DNA from: Candidatus Cloacimonadota bacterium
GTDB lineage: Bacteria > Cloacimonadota > Cloacimonadia > Cloacimonadales > Cloacimonadaceae
NCBI GenBank assembly: GCA_023230795.1
Contig: JALNWR010000174.1
Location: 1-5,440, forward strand
DNA: 5,440 nt
Direction: 5' to 3'
Position 1 is the first letter of the stretch. The number at the start of each line of letters is the position of its first letter. Made by a program: the position numbers and the translations under genes. Shown one piece after another: positions 1-5,428 of the stretch. The notes beneath the pieces are model-generated. The model did no database searches, was not told where the DNA came from, and saw only the letters and a list, made by a program, of their open reading frames with translations.

Positions 1-543
1 AAACATGAAGAAGGTGGTCATCGGGAATTGACCGGACGTGGTGCCGTCAGTGGGCGGGACGGTGGGATCATACTCTATAGTACTATTTCTCGCGCAACGG
101 GCCCGATCTGTGCCGACAGTCTGAGCCCTGAATCTGTCATAGATGTCGTGCCAATGGGTATCCATCGGTCTGTGCACCGTTACCAGTATATTCTCACCAT
201 TCAGATACATAAAGGGTTCATTAAAGAAGATGGGAATCGCATTTTCTCCCGAGGGATAATCCACATTACCATCAAATACCAGGGTCGAATTTTCGGCAGT
301 AGAGATCCAGCCGCCGGAGAGATTTCCTTGCGTAGTAGTCCCCACCCAAACCCTGGTAGGCATAGCGGATAAGTCAGAAAAGAAGTTGTTATAGAACTGT
401 ATTCCATTGATAAACCCAAAGAAATTGCTCAGTTCATCGGGATAGATGATCATCTGGAACAGACTGCTCCTGCAGCTCATATCTACCGGAATCCAGGCCA
501 GCTGATCTCCCTCACCTACGGTACAAATAGTTTGTCCAGCAGG
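1..543 (-). repeat. Module A, copy 3 (residues 1353-1533, cut by or ending at window edge)
   Basis: Third copy: CTVGEGD (1359-1365), SSLFQMIIYPDEL, FYNNFFSD, P-T-R-V-W-V-GTTTQGNLSGGW, VFDGNVDYPSGEN, P-M-D-x-x-W-H (1478-1484), QTVGTDRAR, YDPTVPP and a closing FPMTTFFMF at the window edge. It is the most diverged copy and holds three cysteines (1359, 1376, 1502) where the others have none. The module is nearly complete. What follows lies outside the window. Confidence 0.85.
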
Positions 544-3500
544 CATTACCAGCACAAAGATGGGATCGGTTTGGTCATTTGCAGGCTGGGAATCTTCCGG
601 AAGCACTACCTTGCCATAAAGGGTGATGGAGCCTTCTGCGGATGGTACCCAGGAAACCGTGACTCCGATCTCTTCAGCCACGCCGATAGTGGGGCCGGCT
701 ACCGAGGCAAGCTCGGTATTCCCGGACATGATTTTCACAGCGTAAGCGCCCGCTGCTTGAGGCGCAGTACCGGTGTTTTTCACCCTGACAGTATAATAAG
801 CAAGGGCTCCCACCATGGGGTTAATGTTTCCACTAATATTCAATGCAGACATATCATTTGGCTGTTTGCGGATGCTATTTGAGAAGCCGGGATTGGAGAG
901 CACATCATTAGTATAGATCGTTCTCACTGCCCATCTATAGATTCCATCCGGGAAGCTTGCCCAAGCGGGATCCGTGAAGGTAGTATCGGTAATCATGGCA
1001 GGAGTAAGCGAAACCCATTGATCAGGAAAGTTTTCCTGCCCGTGTTCCAAGCGCCAGACCCGGTATCCTACAGGAAGGCGGGATGGATTGTACATCGGCT
1101 GTCTGGGGCTGTTTACCATCTTTCTGGCAAGATGCGAACTGGCTTTTGATTCTGTTAACTCAGCAGCTTGCAGCTTGCTAAGGCCTTGCAGCTCGTTTGG
1201 AATTACTGAAGGTGGAGAACTGCGAACTACGCGATCCGCCGAGCCTATACAGACATCGTCAATATACCAGCCGGCAAAGCTTGTAGATGGACTGGAGGCA
1301 TACATTTCAAAGCGAAGCTCCACCCCGCCCATGCCATCATAAGCGGAAAGATCGATGATTCTTTCTTGCCAGGTAGTTCCTGCGTAATCCCAGCTCGGTC
1401 CCCAGACCCGGATGCCATTTATGCTTACCTGAGCGTAGTTCCAAGGGCCATAGAGATTCTCCCAGCTCCAGAAACTGAGCTGAGCGTTCTCTATTGAGGA
1501 GAAATCAAAAGTCTGGGTAAGATAGCTGAACCCACTGGAATAGTTGGGGTTAGAGTATATGATTGTGCCCCACATCCCAGTTCCGGAGTGCGCAGTATTC
1601 GGAGGATTAACATTGGGAGCATGATAGGGAGGACTCCATTGGCTTACATCATAGCTATCTGTATATTCCCAGTCTCCCAGAGGATCAGTCCAGTTTGAAC
1701 CGGGTACCCAATTGCCATCATCAAGCTCGAAATCAAAGAAGTGGAAGTTCGCAACAGAGCCGGGAGATGTCCAAATCAAATCTATAGCAGTTTCTGCATC
1801 ATTCACAGTAGCGGTTATGGTAGAAGGCGGCAGAGTGAGCTCTTCCAGGATGATATTACCCATATCGTAATCAGATGAGCCAACTATGATGGAACCTGAG
1901 GTGGCTTGGTATCCGGCTCTGCTTATAACGTAGTTATAGGTATTTCCGGAGAGTACGTTTTCTATTACAAACTGCCCTGAGGCATTGCCAGTGGCACTAT
2001 AGTTCAGCACACCTGTGAGGGTCACAATTACTTCACTTAGCGGCTCTGTTGAGGCATTGCTGCCTGTTACAGAACCGATCACATTAACAGAGGAAGAGGG
2101 AATCATTAATATATCCACTGTAGTATTTTGATCCTCCATAATGCTAAAGGAGATGCTTTGGTCTTCATAGCCTACCTTATGAATGAAAAGGCCATAATCA
2201 CCTTCCTGCAAGTAAGGGAAGCTATACTGTCCTGAGGCAGAAGTAACGGTATCAAAGGTCGTGCCATCGATACTGATCTCCACGTTCGTCAAGGGACTTC
2301 CAGCCGTAGTAACGGTGCCGGAAAGCGAGCCTGTGCCATCCACAGTCATCAAGAAAGTGGTCTTGGGGAGGGTTGCGGAAAGAGTTCCTGTACCCGAGGG
2401 GTTCATCGGATCATAGTTAATGTTGTTATTTTGCAGTTTACGGGAGCGCTGGTAGCCCACAGTCTGGGCGTAGAAATCGTCATCTGTGTGGTGATAGACC
2501 ATATCCATGGGTCGATTGGCATAGAGCACCAGGTTGTCGCTGAAATAGTTAAAAGGTGTGGTCAAAGGAATAGTGACAATATTTTCACCGGAAGGGAAAT
2601 CCATCGTGCCATCATAAACCATGGTTAGAGAATTAGGATCAATCCAGCCAGCAGAAAGGTCTGCCTCAGTGGTAGTACCCAGCCAGAGCTTGATAGGTTT
2701 ATTAGTCATATTACTCGTAAAGTTGTTGTAAAAAGAGATACCGACGATCTGTCCAAACATAACTAATTCATCCGGGTAGTACAAGGTTTGAAACAGGCTG
2801 TTTTTGTAGAAGAATTCCCAGGGAATACCCCGCATCTGGTTACCTTCACCGACGGTTATATAGAAAAAGTCTCTGGCTTGGATTAAAAGATCAAGTGGCG
2901 AAGAAGTGTCGTTCACACTATTAATATCATCTAATAGCACCACTTTGCCAATGATTGTCTGAGGACCCTCGGTAGTGGGAGTGTAGCTAAGGATGGTACT
3001 TACAGTCTCACCAGGAGCAATATCTGCCCCGGCTACTGAGACCAGGATAGCGCCTTGATCGTCCACAATCTGAACTTGATAGTCAGACTGGGTGGCTGTA
3101 CCGTTATTAAATACCTTTACGGTATAATTGGTAGTGACATTTACACTGGGAGTTGTGTTTCCTGTGATAGAAACAGCTGCCAAGTCGTTCGGAGCGATCA
3201 GTTCAAAGGTAAGATCATCCACATGAACGCTGCGGTTTGTTCCGCCCAAGCCGTGTCTGATAGCGATGAAGCTACCTGCTGCGGTGTGTTCTGTGAGGTT
3301 TATCACATACTCGTTCCATATTGGATAGACGGTAAGATCCTGCGCCAGTGCAAAAGTGCCGGAGTCTGCAGGATCGCTCATGCTGCCTATCTGTAAAGAG
3401 CAACCGGAATTGCCTTTAGCTATTACCTTAATGCGGATATCGCTTATATCAATGTCATTGGCGATAGGCGGAGAAAGCAGATAAAGCTGTGCATTCGCAT

Positions 3501-4599
3501 CGCTGGAATTATAGAACCGTACGCAGTTTGGTTCGCTATTCGGCAATGAGCTGTAGGTCGCAACATAGGCAGTCGTGCTTGTGGAGTTTTGGATAGTATT
3601 CCAGCCCAAAGGAAAATTTGGCTCATTAACTGTGTCCCAGTTTTCCATAAATGGCAAACTGTAGATAGTGGAATCATAGCTGTCACCTGTGACTTCAATA
3701 GTATGCACCTCGTAGCTGAAATCATCCGTTATCGTGATCTGAGCAATATGCTCATCTGCTGCGCCGGGGCTATAGTCCAGGCCAAAGATCAAAGTTTCGC
3801 CAGTATTTAGGCTTGCGGGCAGATCTGGGATATCTGTCAAAGTAAAGGAGTCATCCCCAGTGATGGAAATGCTGTTGATTCCCAAAATCCCAGCTCCAGC
3901 ATTGCTTACATAGAAATCCTGATGTGCAGTGTGGGGAAGCTGCACCGAACCAAAATCTGCTTCGGGTGGTGAGACCACAAAGAAGGGCTCATCACTGAGC
4001 GGGACTATGGTGAAAGTGGTTTTAGGAAAGGTGCCAGATGTGTATCCTGCCACAGAAGGCATCAACGGATCATAGATAGAACTGTCGGAGCTTACTTTAC
4101 GGACACGATTAGTTCCCACAGTCTGGCCATAGAAATAGGCATTATAGTAATAATGATAATAATTGTCCACAGGTTTATAGGTATAGAATACCAGATTACC
4201 GCTACCATAGGTATAAGGAACCTGCAGCGGAATAGTAATAGTATTTTCTCCAGTCGGAAAATTTATGGTGCCGTCATATACCAAAGTCAGAGTAGTGGGA
4301 TCAATCCAACCGGCGGAGAGATCTTCCTCTGCGGTGCTACCTAACCAGATCTTGATCGGTTTATTGCTCAAATAATCTGTGAAGCTATTGTAAAATTTCA
4401 GCGCTGTAATATTGCCAAACATGCCAATTTCGCTTTGATAATACAAGGCTTGGAACAGGCTATTATTTCGGTAGAAGGTCCACGGATCTGGCCTAATTTC
4501 GTCCCCTTCACCGACGGTTACCGTTATCTGAGCACCGAGATTTGAGATAGCCCCAAAAGCTAATGTCAAAAGCAAGACAAACAGCATATATTTTTTCAT
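1..4599 (-). CDS. Giant secreted multidomain surface protein, N-terminal 1533 residues (partial, no stop in window)
   Basis: The frame is open from an ATG at 4599 to base 1, 1533 codons with no stop, so the C-terminus is missing. The start is supported by AGGAG eight bases upstream and by the signal peptide that follows at once. Order seen: signal peptide 1-23; module A1 25-200; HYDIN/choice-of-anchor-D-like 204-306; choice-of-anchor-J-like 314-467; CARDB-like 468-573; module A2 574-753; two carboxypeptidase-regulatory-like domains 754-923; an FN3-like start at 924-948, interrupted by a second jelly-roll/MAM-like domain 953-1120 and resumed at 1175-1243; CARDB-like 1247-1352; module A3 1353-1533. 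No catalytic motif is visible. Only six cysteines were found (359, 400, 1117, 1359, 1376, 1502). The role is inferred: an exported, probably surface-attached adhesive, structural or glycan-binding protein. A type IX secretion sorting domain at the unseen C-terminus is plausible but is inference from lineage. The exact function is not recognised. Confidence 0.95.
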   Translation of the reverse strand, partial: MKKYMLFVLLLTLAFGAISNLGAQITVTVGEGDEIRPDPWTFYRNNSLFQALYYQSEIGMFGNITALKFYNSFTDYLSNKPIKIWLGSTAEEDLSAGWIDPTTLTLVYDGTINFPTGENTITIPLQVPYTYGSGNLVFYTYKPVDNYYHYYYNAYFYGQTVGTNRVRKVSSDSSIYDPLMPSVAGYTSGTFPKTTFTIVPLSDEPFFVVSPPEADFGSVQLPHTAHQDFYVSNAGAGILGINSISITGDDSFTLTDIPDLPASLNTGETLIFGLDYSPGAADEHIAQITITDDFSYEVHTIEVTGDSYDSTIYSLPFMENWDTVNEPNFPLGWNTIQNSTSTTAYVATYSSLPNSEPNCVRFYNSSDANAQLYLLSPPIANDIDISDIRIKVIAKGNSGCSLQIGSMSDPADSGTFALAQDLTVYPIWNEYVINLTEHTAAGSFIAIRHGLGGTNRSVHVDDLTFELIAPNDLAAVSITGNTTPSVNVTTNYTVKVFNNGTATQSDYQVQIVDDQGAILVSVAGADIAPGETVSTILSYTPTTEGPQTIIGKVVLLDDINSVNDTSSPLDLLIQARDFFYITVGEGNQMRGIPWEFFYKNSLFQTLYYPDELVMFGQIVGISFYNNFTSNMTNKPIKLWLGTTTEADLSAGWIDPNSLTMVYDGTMDFPSGENIVTIPLTTPFNYFSDNLVLYANRPMDMVYHHTDDDFYAQTVGYQRSRKLQNNNINYDPMNPSGTGTLSATLPKTTFLMTVDGTGSLSGTVTTAGSPLTNVEISIDGTTFDTVTSASGQYSFPYLQEGDYGLFIHKVGYEDQSISFSIMEDQNTTVDILMIPSSSVNVIGSVTGSNASTEPLSEVIVTLTGVLNYSATGNASGQFVIENVLSGNTYNYVISRAGYQATSGSIIVGSSDYDMGNIILEELTLPPSTITATVNDAETAIDLIWTSPGSVANFHFFDFELDDGNWVPGSNWTDPLGDWEYTDSYDVSQWSPPYHAPNVNPPNTAHSGTGMWGTIIYSNPNYSSGFSYLTQTFDFSSIENAQLSFWSWENLYGPWNYAQVSINGIRVWGPSWDYAGTTWQERIIDLSAYDGMGGVELRFEMYASSPSTSFAGWYIDDVCIGSADRVVRSSPPSVIPNELQGLSKLQAAELTESKASSHLARKMVNSPRQPMYNPSRLPVGYRVWRLEHGQENFPDQWVSLTPAMITDTTFTDPAWASFPDGIYRWAVRTIYTNDVLSNPGFSNSIRKQPNDMSALNISGNINPMVGALAYYTVRVKNTGTAPQAAGAYAVKIMSGNTELASVAGPTIGVAEEIGVTVSWVPSAEGSITLYGKVVLPEDSQPANDQTDPIFVLVMPAGQTICTVGEGDQLAWIPVDMSCRSSLFQMIIYPDELSNFFGFINGIQFYNNFFSDLSAMPTRVWVGTTTQGNLSGGWISTAENSTLVFDGNVDYPSGENAIPIFFNEPFMYLNGENILVTVHRPMDTHWHDIYDRFRAQTVGTDRARCARNSTIEYDPTVPPTDGTTSGQFPMTTFFMF
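544..861 (-). other. CARDB-like domain, copy 2 (residues 1247-1352)
   Basis: PNDMSALNISGNINPMVGAL, then YTVRVKNTGTAPQ, ELASVAGPTIG, VSWVPSAEG, and YGKVVLPEDSQPANDQT. It aligns along its length with residues 470-573 (PNDLAAVSITGN..., YTVKVFNNGTATQ, ILVSVAGADI, LSYTPTTEG, IGKVVLLDDINSVND). It comes directly before module A copy 3, as copy 1 comes before module A copy 2. Confidence 0.75.
871..1077 (-). other. FN3-like domain, second part (residues 1175-1243)
   Basis: LPVGYRVWRLEHGQENFPDQ, then W-V-S-L-T, ITDTTFTD and GIYRWAVRTIYTNDVLSNPG with a closing FSN. The Y-x-V-x-R...L...T-x-x-x-(F/Y)-x-D-x-x...Y-x-(W/Y)-x-V-x-x-x-Y order fits the C to G strands of an FN3 fold. It is separated from its first strands (924-948) by the MAM-like domain and a basic, probably flexible linker (about 1121-1173, with LARK and SPRQ). 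Confidence 0.65.
1240..1743 (-). other. MAM / immune-inhibitor-A-like jelly roll (residues 953-1120)
   Basis: The domain opens FHFFDFELDDGNWVPGSNW, then has W-S-PPY-H, AHSGTGMWGT, YLTQTFDFSSIENAQLSFWS, a VSINGIRVW strand, W-x-x-R-I-I-DLSAYDGMGGVELRF and a closing FAGWYIDDVCIG. This pattern (D-F-E...GW, AHSGT-x-x-WGT, L-S-FW-x-W, DLS-x-Y, GWYIDDV-x-I) matches the MAM-like domain of InhA-type proteins and choice-of-anchor-J domains. Such domains can bind calcium or glycans. No peptidase domain is seen in this window. Confidence 0.75.
1756..1830 (-). other. FN3-like domain, first part (residues 924-948)
   Basis: PPSTITATVNDAETAIDLIW followed by TSPGS is a typical opening of an FN3 domain (A and B strands ending in L-x-W-x-x-P). 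The expected following strands are absent here. Instead a MAM/jelly-roll domain begins at about residue 953, and a plausible remainder of the FN3 fold appears at residues 1175-1243. The split is an interpretation from motif order. Confidence 0.55.
1831..2088 (-). other. Carboxypeptidase-regulatory-like domain 2 (residues 838-923)
   Basis: A second domain of the same type follows directly: VNVIGSVTGSNASTEPLSEV, then ATGNASGQFVIENVLSGNTY, VISRAGYQ and a closing NIILEE strand. It is diverged from the first copy, so the pair is not a recent duplication. A short proline-containing linker (LTLPPS) connects it to the FN3-like segment. Confidence 0.8.
2101..2340 (-). other. Carboxypeptidase-regulatory-like domain 1 (residues 754-833)
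   Basis: The segment has the pattern GSLSGTVTTAGSPLTNVEIS, then a T-x-A-S-GQYSFPYLQEGDY turn, then HKVGYE and a closing hydrophobic strand. This is the classic G-x-V-x-(13)-A/V-x-V-x-(n)-T-x-x-G-x-(Y/F)-x-(F/L)-x-x-L-x-x-G-x-Y-x-(9)-GY layout of CarboxypepD_reg-like domains, which are seven-stranded non-catalytic beta sandwiches found in extracellular proteins. Confidence 0.85.
2341..2880 (-). repeat. Module A, copy 2 (residues 574-753)
   Basis: Second copy of the module. Landmarks: YITVGEGN (580-587), NSLFQTLYYPDEL, FYNNFTSN, NKPIKLWLGTTTEADLSAGW, VYDGTMDFPSGEN, P-M-D-x-x-Y-H (697-703), QTVG, RSRK, YDPMNPSGTG and a closing LPKTTF (744-749). It lies between the first CARDB-like domain and the first carboxypeptidase-regulatory-like domain. 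It contains no cysteine. Confidence 0.85.
2881..3198 (-). other. CARDB-like domain, copy 1 (residues 468-573)
   Basis: The segment begins PNDLAAVSITGNTTPSVNV, continues with YTVKVFNNGTAT (the V-x-V-x-N-x-G core of CARDB and related domains), then IAPGETV, and ends in the VVLLDDINSVND segment. This matches the cell-adhesion-related CARDB type of Ig-like fold. A second copy lies at residues 1247-1352. Both copies come directly before a module A, which suggests they were duplicated as part of a larger cassette. Confidence 0.7.
3199..3660 (-). other. Choice-of-anchor-J / cleaved-adhesin-like jelly roll (residues 314-467)
   Basis: The domain opens with SLPFMENWDTVNEPNFPLGW, close to the typical LPF-x-E-x-(F/W)...P-x-GW opening of cleaved-adhesin and choice-of-anchor-J domains. 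It continues with VRFYNSS, LYLLSPPI (the usual 'outer strand' L-x-SPxI motif) and IKVIAKGNS, and closes with SVHVDDLTFEL, matching the usual V-x-(I/V)DD-(V/L)-x-(F/I) end. Such domains are carbohydrate- or protein-binding jelly rolls in secreted proteins of Bacteroidota and related phyla. The ligand cannot be told from the sequence. Confidence 0.75.
3682..3990 (-). other. HYDIN / choice-of-anchor-D-like beta domain (residues 204-306)
   Basis: The segment has the ASPM-SPD-2-hydin pattern: PPEADFGSVQLPHTAHQDFY at the start (F-G-x-V followed by a strand ending in FYVSNAG), ILGINSISITGDD in the middle, then GETLIFGLDYSP and a closing strand ending in IEVTGD. In known proteins this Ig-like fold is a non-catalytic spacer or binding domain and is common in large secreted bacterial proteins. 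Assignment is by motif recognition only. Confidence 0.7.
4000..4527 (-). repeat. Module A, copy 1 (residues 25-200)
   Basis: First of three copies of a repeated protein module of about 175 residues. Landmarks in order: VTVGEGD (27-33), NSLFQALYY, FYNSF, NKPIKIWLG, LSAGWIDP, LTLVYDGT, FPTGEN, a P-V-D-x-x-Y-H segment (143-149), QTVGTNRVRK, YDP and a closing FPKTTF. Over the roughly 100 residues from NSLFQ to the P-x-D segment it matches copy 2 at about 60% identity by hand count. The alternating hydrophobic pattern suggests an all-beta fold. Copy 1 carries an unusual tyrosine-rich stretch, DNYYHYYYNAYFYG, which the other copies lack. I cannot name a Pfam family for it. Confidence 0.85.
4531..4599 (-). 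other. Signal peptide (residues 1-23)
   Basis: The N-terminus MKKYMLFVLLLTLAFGAISN has two lysines after the initiator Met, then a hydrophobic core of about 14 residues, then small residues leading to a likely signal peptidase I site after LGA (residue 23), with Q24 as the first mature residue. There is no lipobox cysteine, so this is a Sec signal peptide and not a lipoprotein signal. It implies export across the inner membrane. The exact cleavage point is a judgement by eye. Confidence 0.85.
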
Positions 4600-4607
4600 G
4601 GCTGCTA

Positions 4608-4612
4608 CTCCT
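4608..4612 (-). promoter_or_regulatory. Ribosome binding site AGGAG
   Basis: On the minus strand AGGAG ends eight bases before the ATG at 4599, a standard spacing. It supports this ATG over the later in-frame Met5, which would lose the two lysines of the signal peptide. Confidence 0.85.
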
Positions 4613-4627
4613 GTAGTCTTAGTTGTT

Positions 4628-4633
4628 ATTATA
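4628..4633 (-). promoter_or_regulatory. Possible -10 box TATAAT
   Basis: A perfect TATAAT on the minus strand lies 28 bases before the start codon, which would give a short 5' leader of about 20 bases. No good -35 (TTGACA-like) hexamer is seen at 16-18 bases upstream, and the region is AT-rich, so a chance match is possible. Confidence 0.3.
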
Positions 4634-4638
4634 TTTTT

Positions 4639-4666
4639 GTCCCTGTTACCAACATATAGCAGGGTC
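4639..4666. promoter_or_regulatory. Small inverted repeat upstream of the gene
   Basis: Arms GTCCCTG (4639-4645) and CAGGGTC (4660-4666) pair over seven positions with one mismatch, around a 14-base centre. It lies just upstream of the possible -10 box, where a -35 or operator would be. A regulator-binding site is possible, but there is no other support. Confidence 0.25.
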
Positions 4667-4943
4667 TTATGTTTTCAAATTTATGCCAACAACCACAATT
4701 CTCAGATTCAATTCCATCAAAACATCAGCATCATTTCTGTAAAGGAATTTCTTCCCTCGTATAATCTCATGCAATAAACAAGCCAACCGCGTAAGGAATG
4801 TGTTATTTTGCAGTATTTTACGCTTAGCTTTTCACAATCAAAGCTGAAGTCGAGCGATTCTGAACCCCAGCCTTGAGTTCGCAAGATGGCATCAGTCAGA
4901 GCATATATCTGTTGCTACCCGAACTACCCTTCCCTGTTAGATC
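4667..4943. other. AT-rich intergenic stretch, nothing recognised
   Basis: I see no open reading frame with a start, ribosome site and coding character, no tRNA or rRNA signature and no clear terminator in this stretch. The G+C content is low (for example 21 of 60 bases in 4681-4740). Confidence 0.6.
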
Positions 4944-5004
4944 TCGTGGAAATGACGTGTAATTAGCAGTAATAATTACGCTTATTTACACGTCATTTCC
5001 ACGA
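4944..5004. repeat. Perfect 19-bp inverted repeat with 23-base centre
   Basis: TCGTGGAAATGACGTGTAA (4944-4962) is exactly complementary in reverse to 4986-5004. The centre (4963-4985) is AT-rich. An inner GTAATT/AATTAC pair (4959-4964 with 4974-4979) competes with the end of the outer stem. No run of T follows either arm, so it is not a typical intrinsic terminator. It could be a palindromic mobile repeat, a protein-binding site or an RNA hairpin. The sequence does not decide which. Confidence 0.8.
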
Positions 5005-5040
5005 TGACTTATGCAGGTAGAGTAGTGCGCCGATGCTACT

Positions 5041-5220
5041 GGTTTCGAGTCAGCAGGAATAGCATCCTGCTCTGCGGCAAGGTAGCATGCAGATACTGCT
5101 GGACGGGCTGTCCGGGGCGCTGAACTCCGATTCGGCGCTGGTCAGTTTCAAGGCCTTCGGCCTTGCTGGATGCGAGACGCATCCAATCCAGCACCTTCCA
5201 ATCCGAGTCCCGGGACGCCA
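5041..5220. other. GC-rich, hairpin-dense island (candidate structured RNA or repeat element)
   Basis: By count 109 of 180 bases are G or C (61%), against about 32-35% in the flanking intergenic lines. Hairpins seen: AGCAGGA/TCCTGCT at 5052-5071 (loop 6); GGAC/GTCC at 5101-5113; a six-pair stem with two G-T wobbles over two copies of GGCGCTG at 5116-5139; CAAGGCC/GGCCTTG at 5149-5165 (loop 3); GGATGCG/CGCATCC at 5168-5184 (loop 3), which competes with TGCTGGAT/ATCCAGCA at 5164-5193; and the palindrome GTCCCGGGAC at 5207-5216. Three short overlapping reading frames cross it, but none has a good ribosome site or recognisable product, so I do not call a gene. It may be a non-coding RNA, a repeat element or a decayed gene. 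Confidence 0.55.
5200..5211. repeat. Direct repeat AATCCGAGTCCC, copy 1
   Basis: This 12-base sequence lies near the right end of the GC-rich island and recurs exactly as the last 12 bases of the window (5429-5440). Here it continues into CGGGACGCC. Whether the second copy does the same cannot be seen. Confidence 0.7.
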
Positions 5221-5428
5221 TTCAGATAGCATACATCGACCAACCCGATATCAAGTCCTCGTAAAAATGCCTGAATACAACAGAAACATTGAAGGCATTC
5301 CCCCAAAATATTGAGCTATTCTTTTGATAATAAATTCATTGGCTTTATCTTAGCTTGCATCTATGTCCATATATTTCAGTTTATATGTTTAGCACTTAAG
5401 ATTATTGATTCCGACTGAATATGCTTCT

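Noticed and set aside
28..3810. Several reading frames of 60-116 codons on the plus strand and in other minus frames within 1-4599 (for example 532-882, 3055-3396 plus; 3444-3725 minus)
   Set aside because: They overlap the 1533-codon minus-strand frame, which has a signal peptide, repeats and recognisable domains. Their products have no recognisable domain and look like shadow translations.
4640..4939. Nine-base repeat TCCCTGTTA at 4640-4648 and 4931-4939
   Set aside because: Short, isolated and without shared flanking sequence, so a chance match is likely.
4944..5004. CRISPR repeat or intrinsic terminator for the long inverted repeat
   Set aside because: There is a single unit with no spacer-repeat periodicity, and no T run follows either arm.
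5040..5056. GGTTTCGAGTC resembling a tRNA T-arm
   Set aside because: The flanking bases do not form the five-pair T stem, and no acceptor stem, anticodon arm or D arm fits around it on either strand.
5266..5299. AATGCCT/AGGCATT inverted repeat as a terminator
   Set aside because: The stem is only 7 bp with a 20-base loop and no T run follows it.
5036..5314. Three overlapping short frames in the GC-rich island (5036-5221 and 5050-5232 minus, 5087-5314 plus)
   Set aside because: They overlap each other on both strands, have no convincing ribosome site (only a weak AAGG four bases before the plus ATG), and their products have no recognisable domain. High G+C alone lowers stop-codon frequency and explains them.
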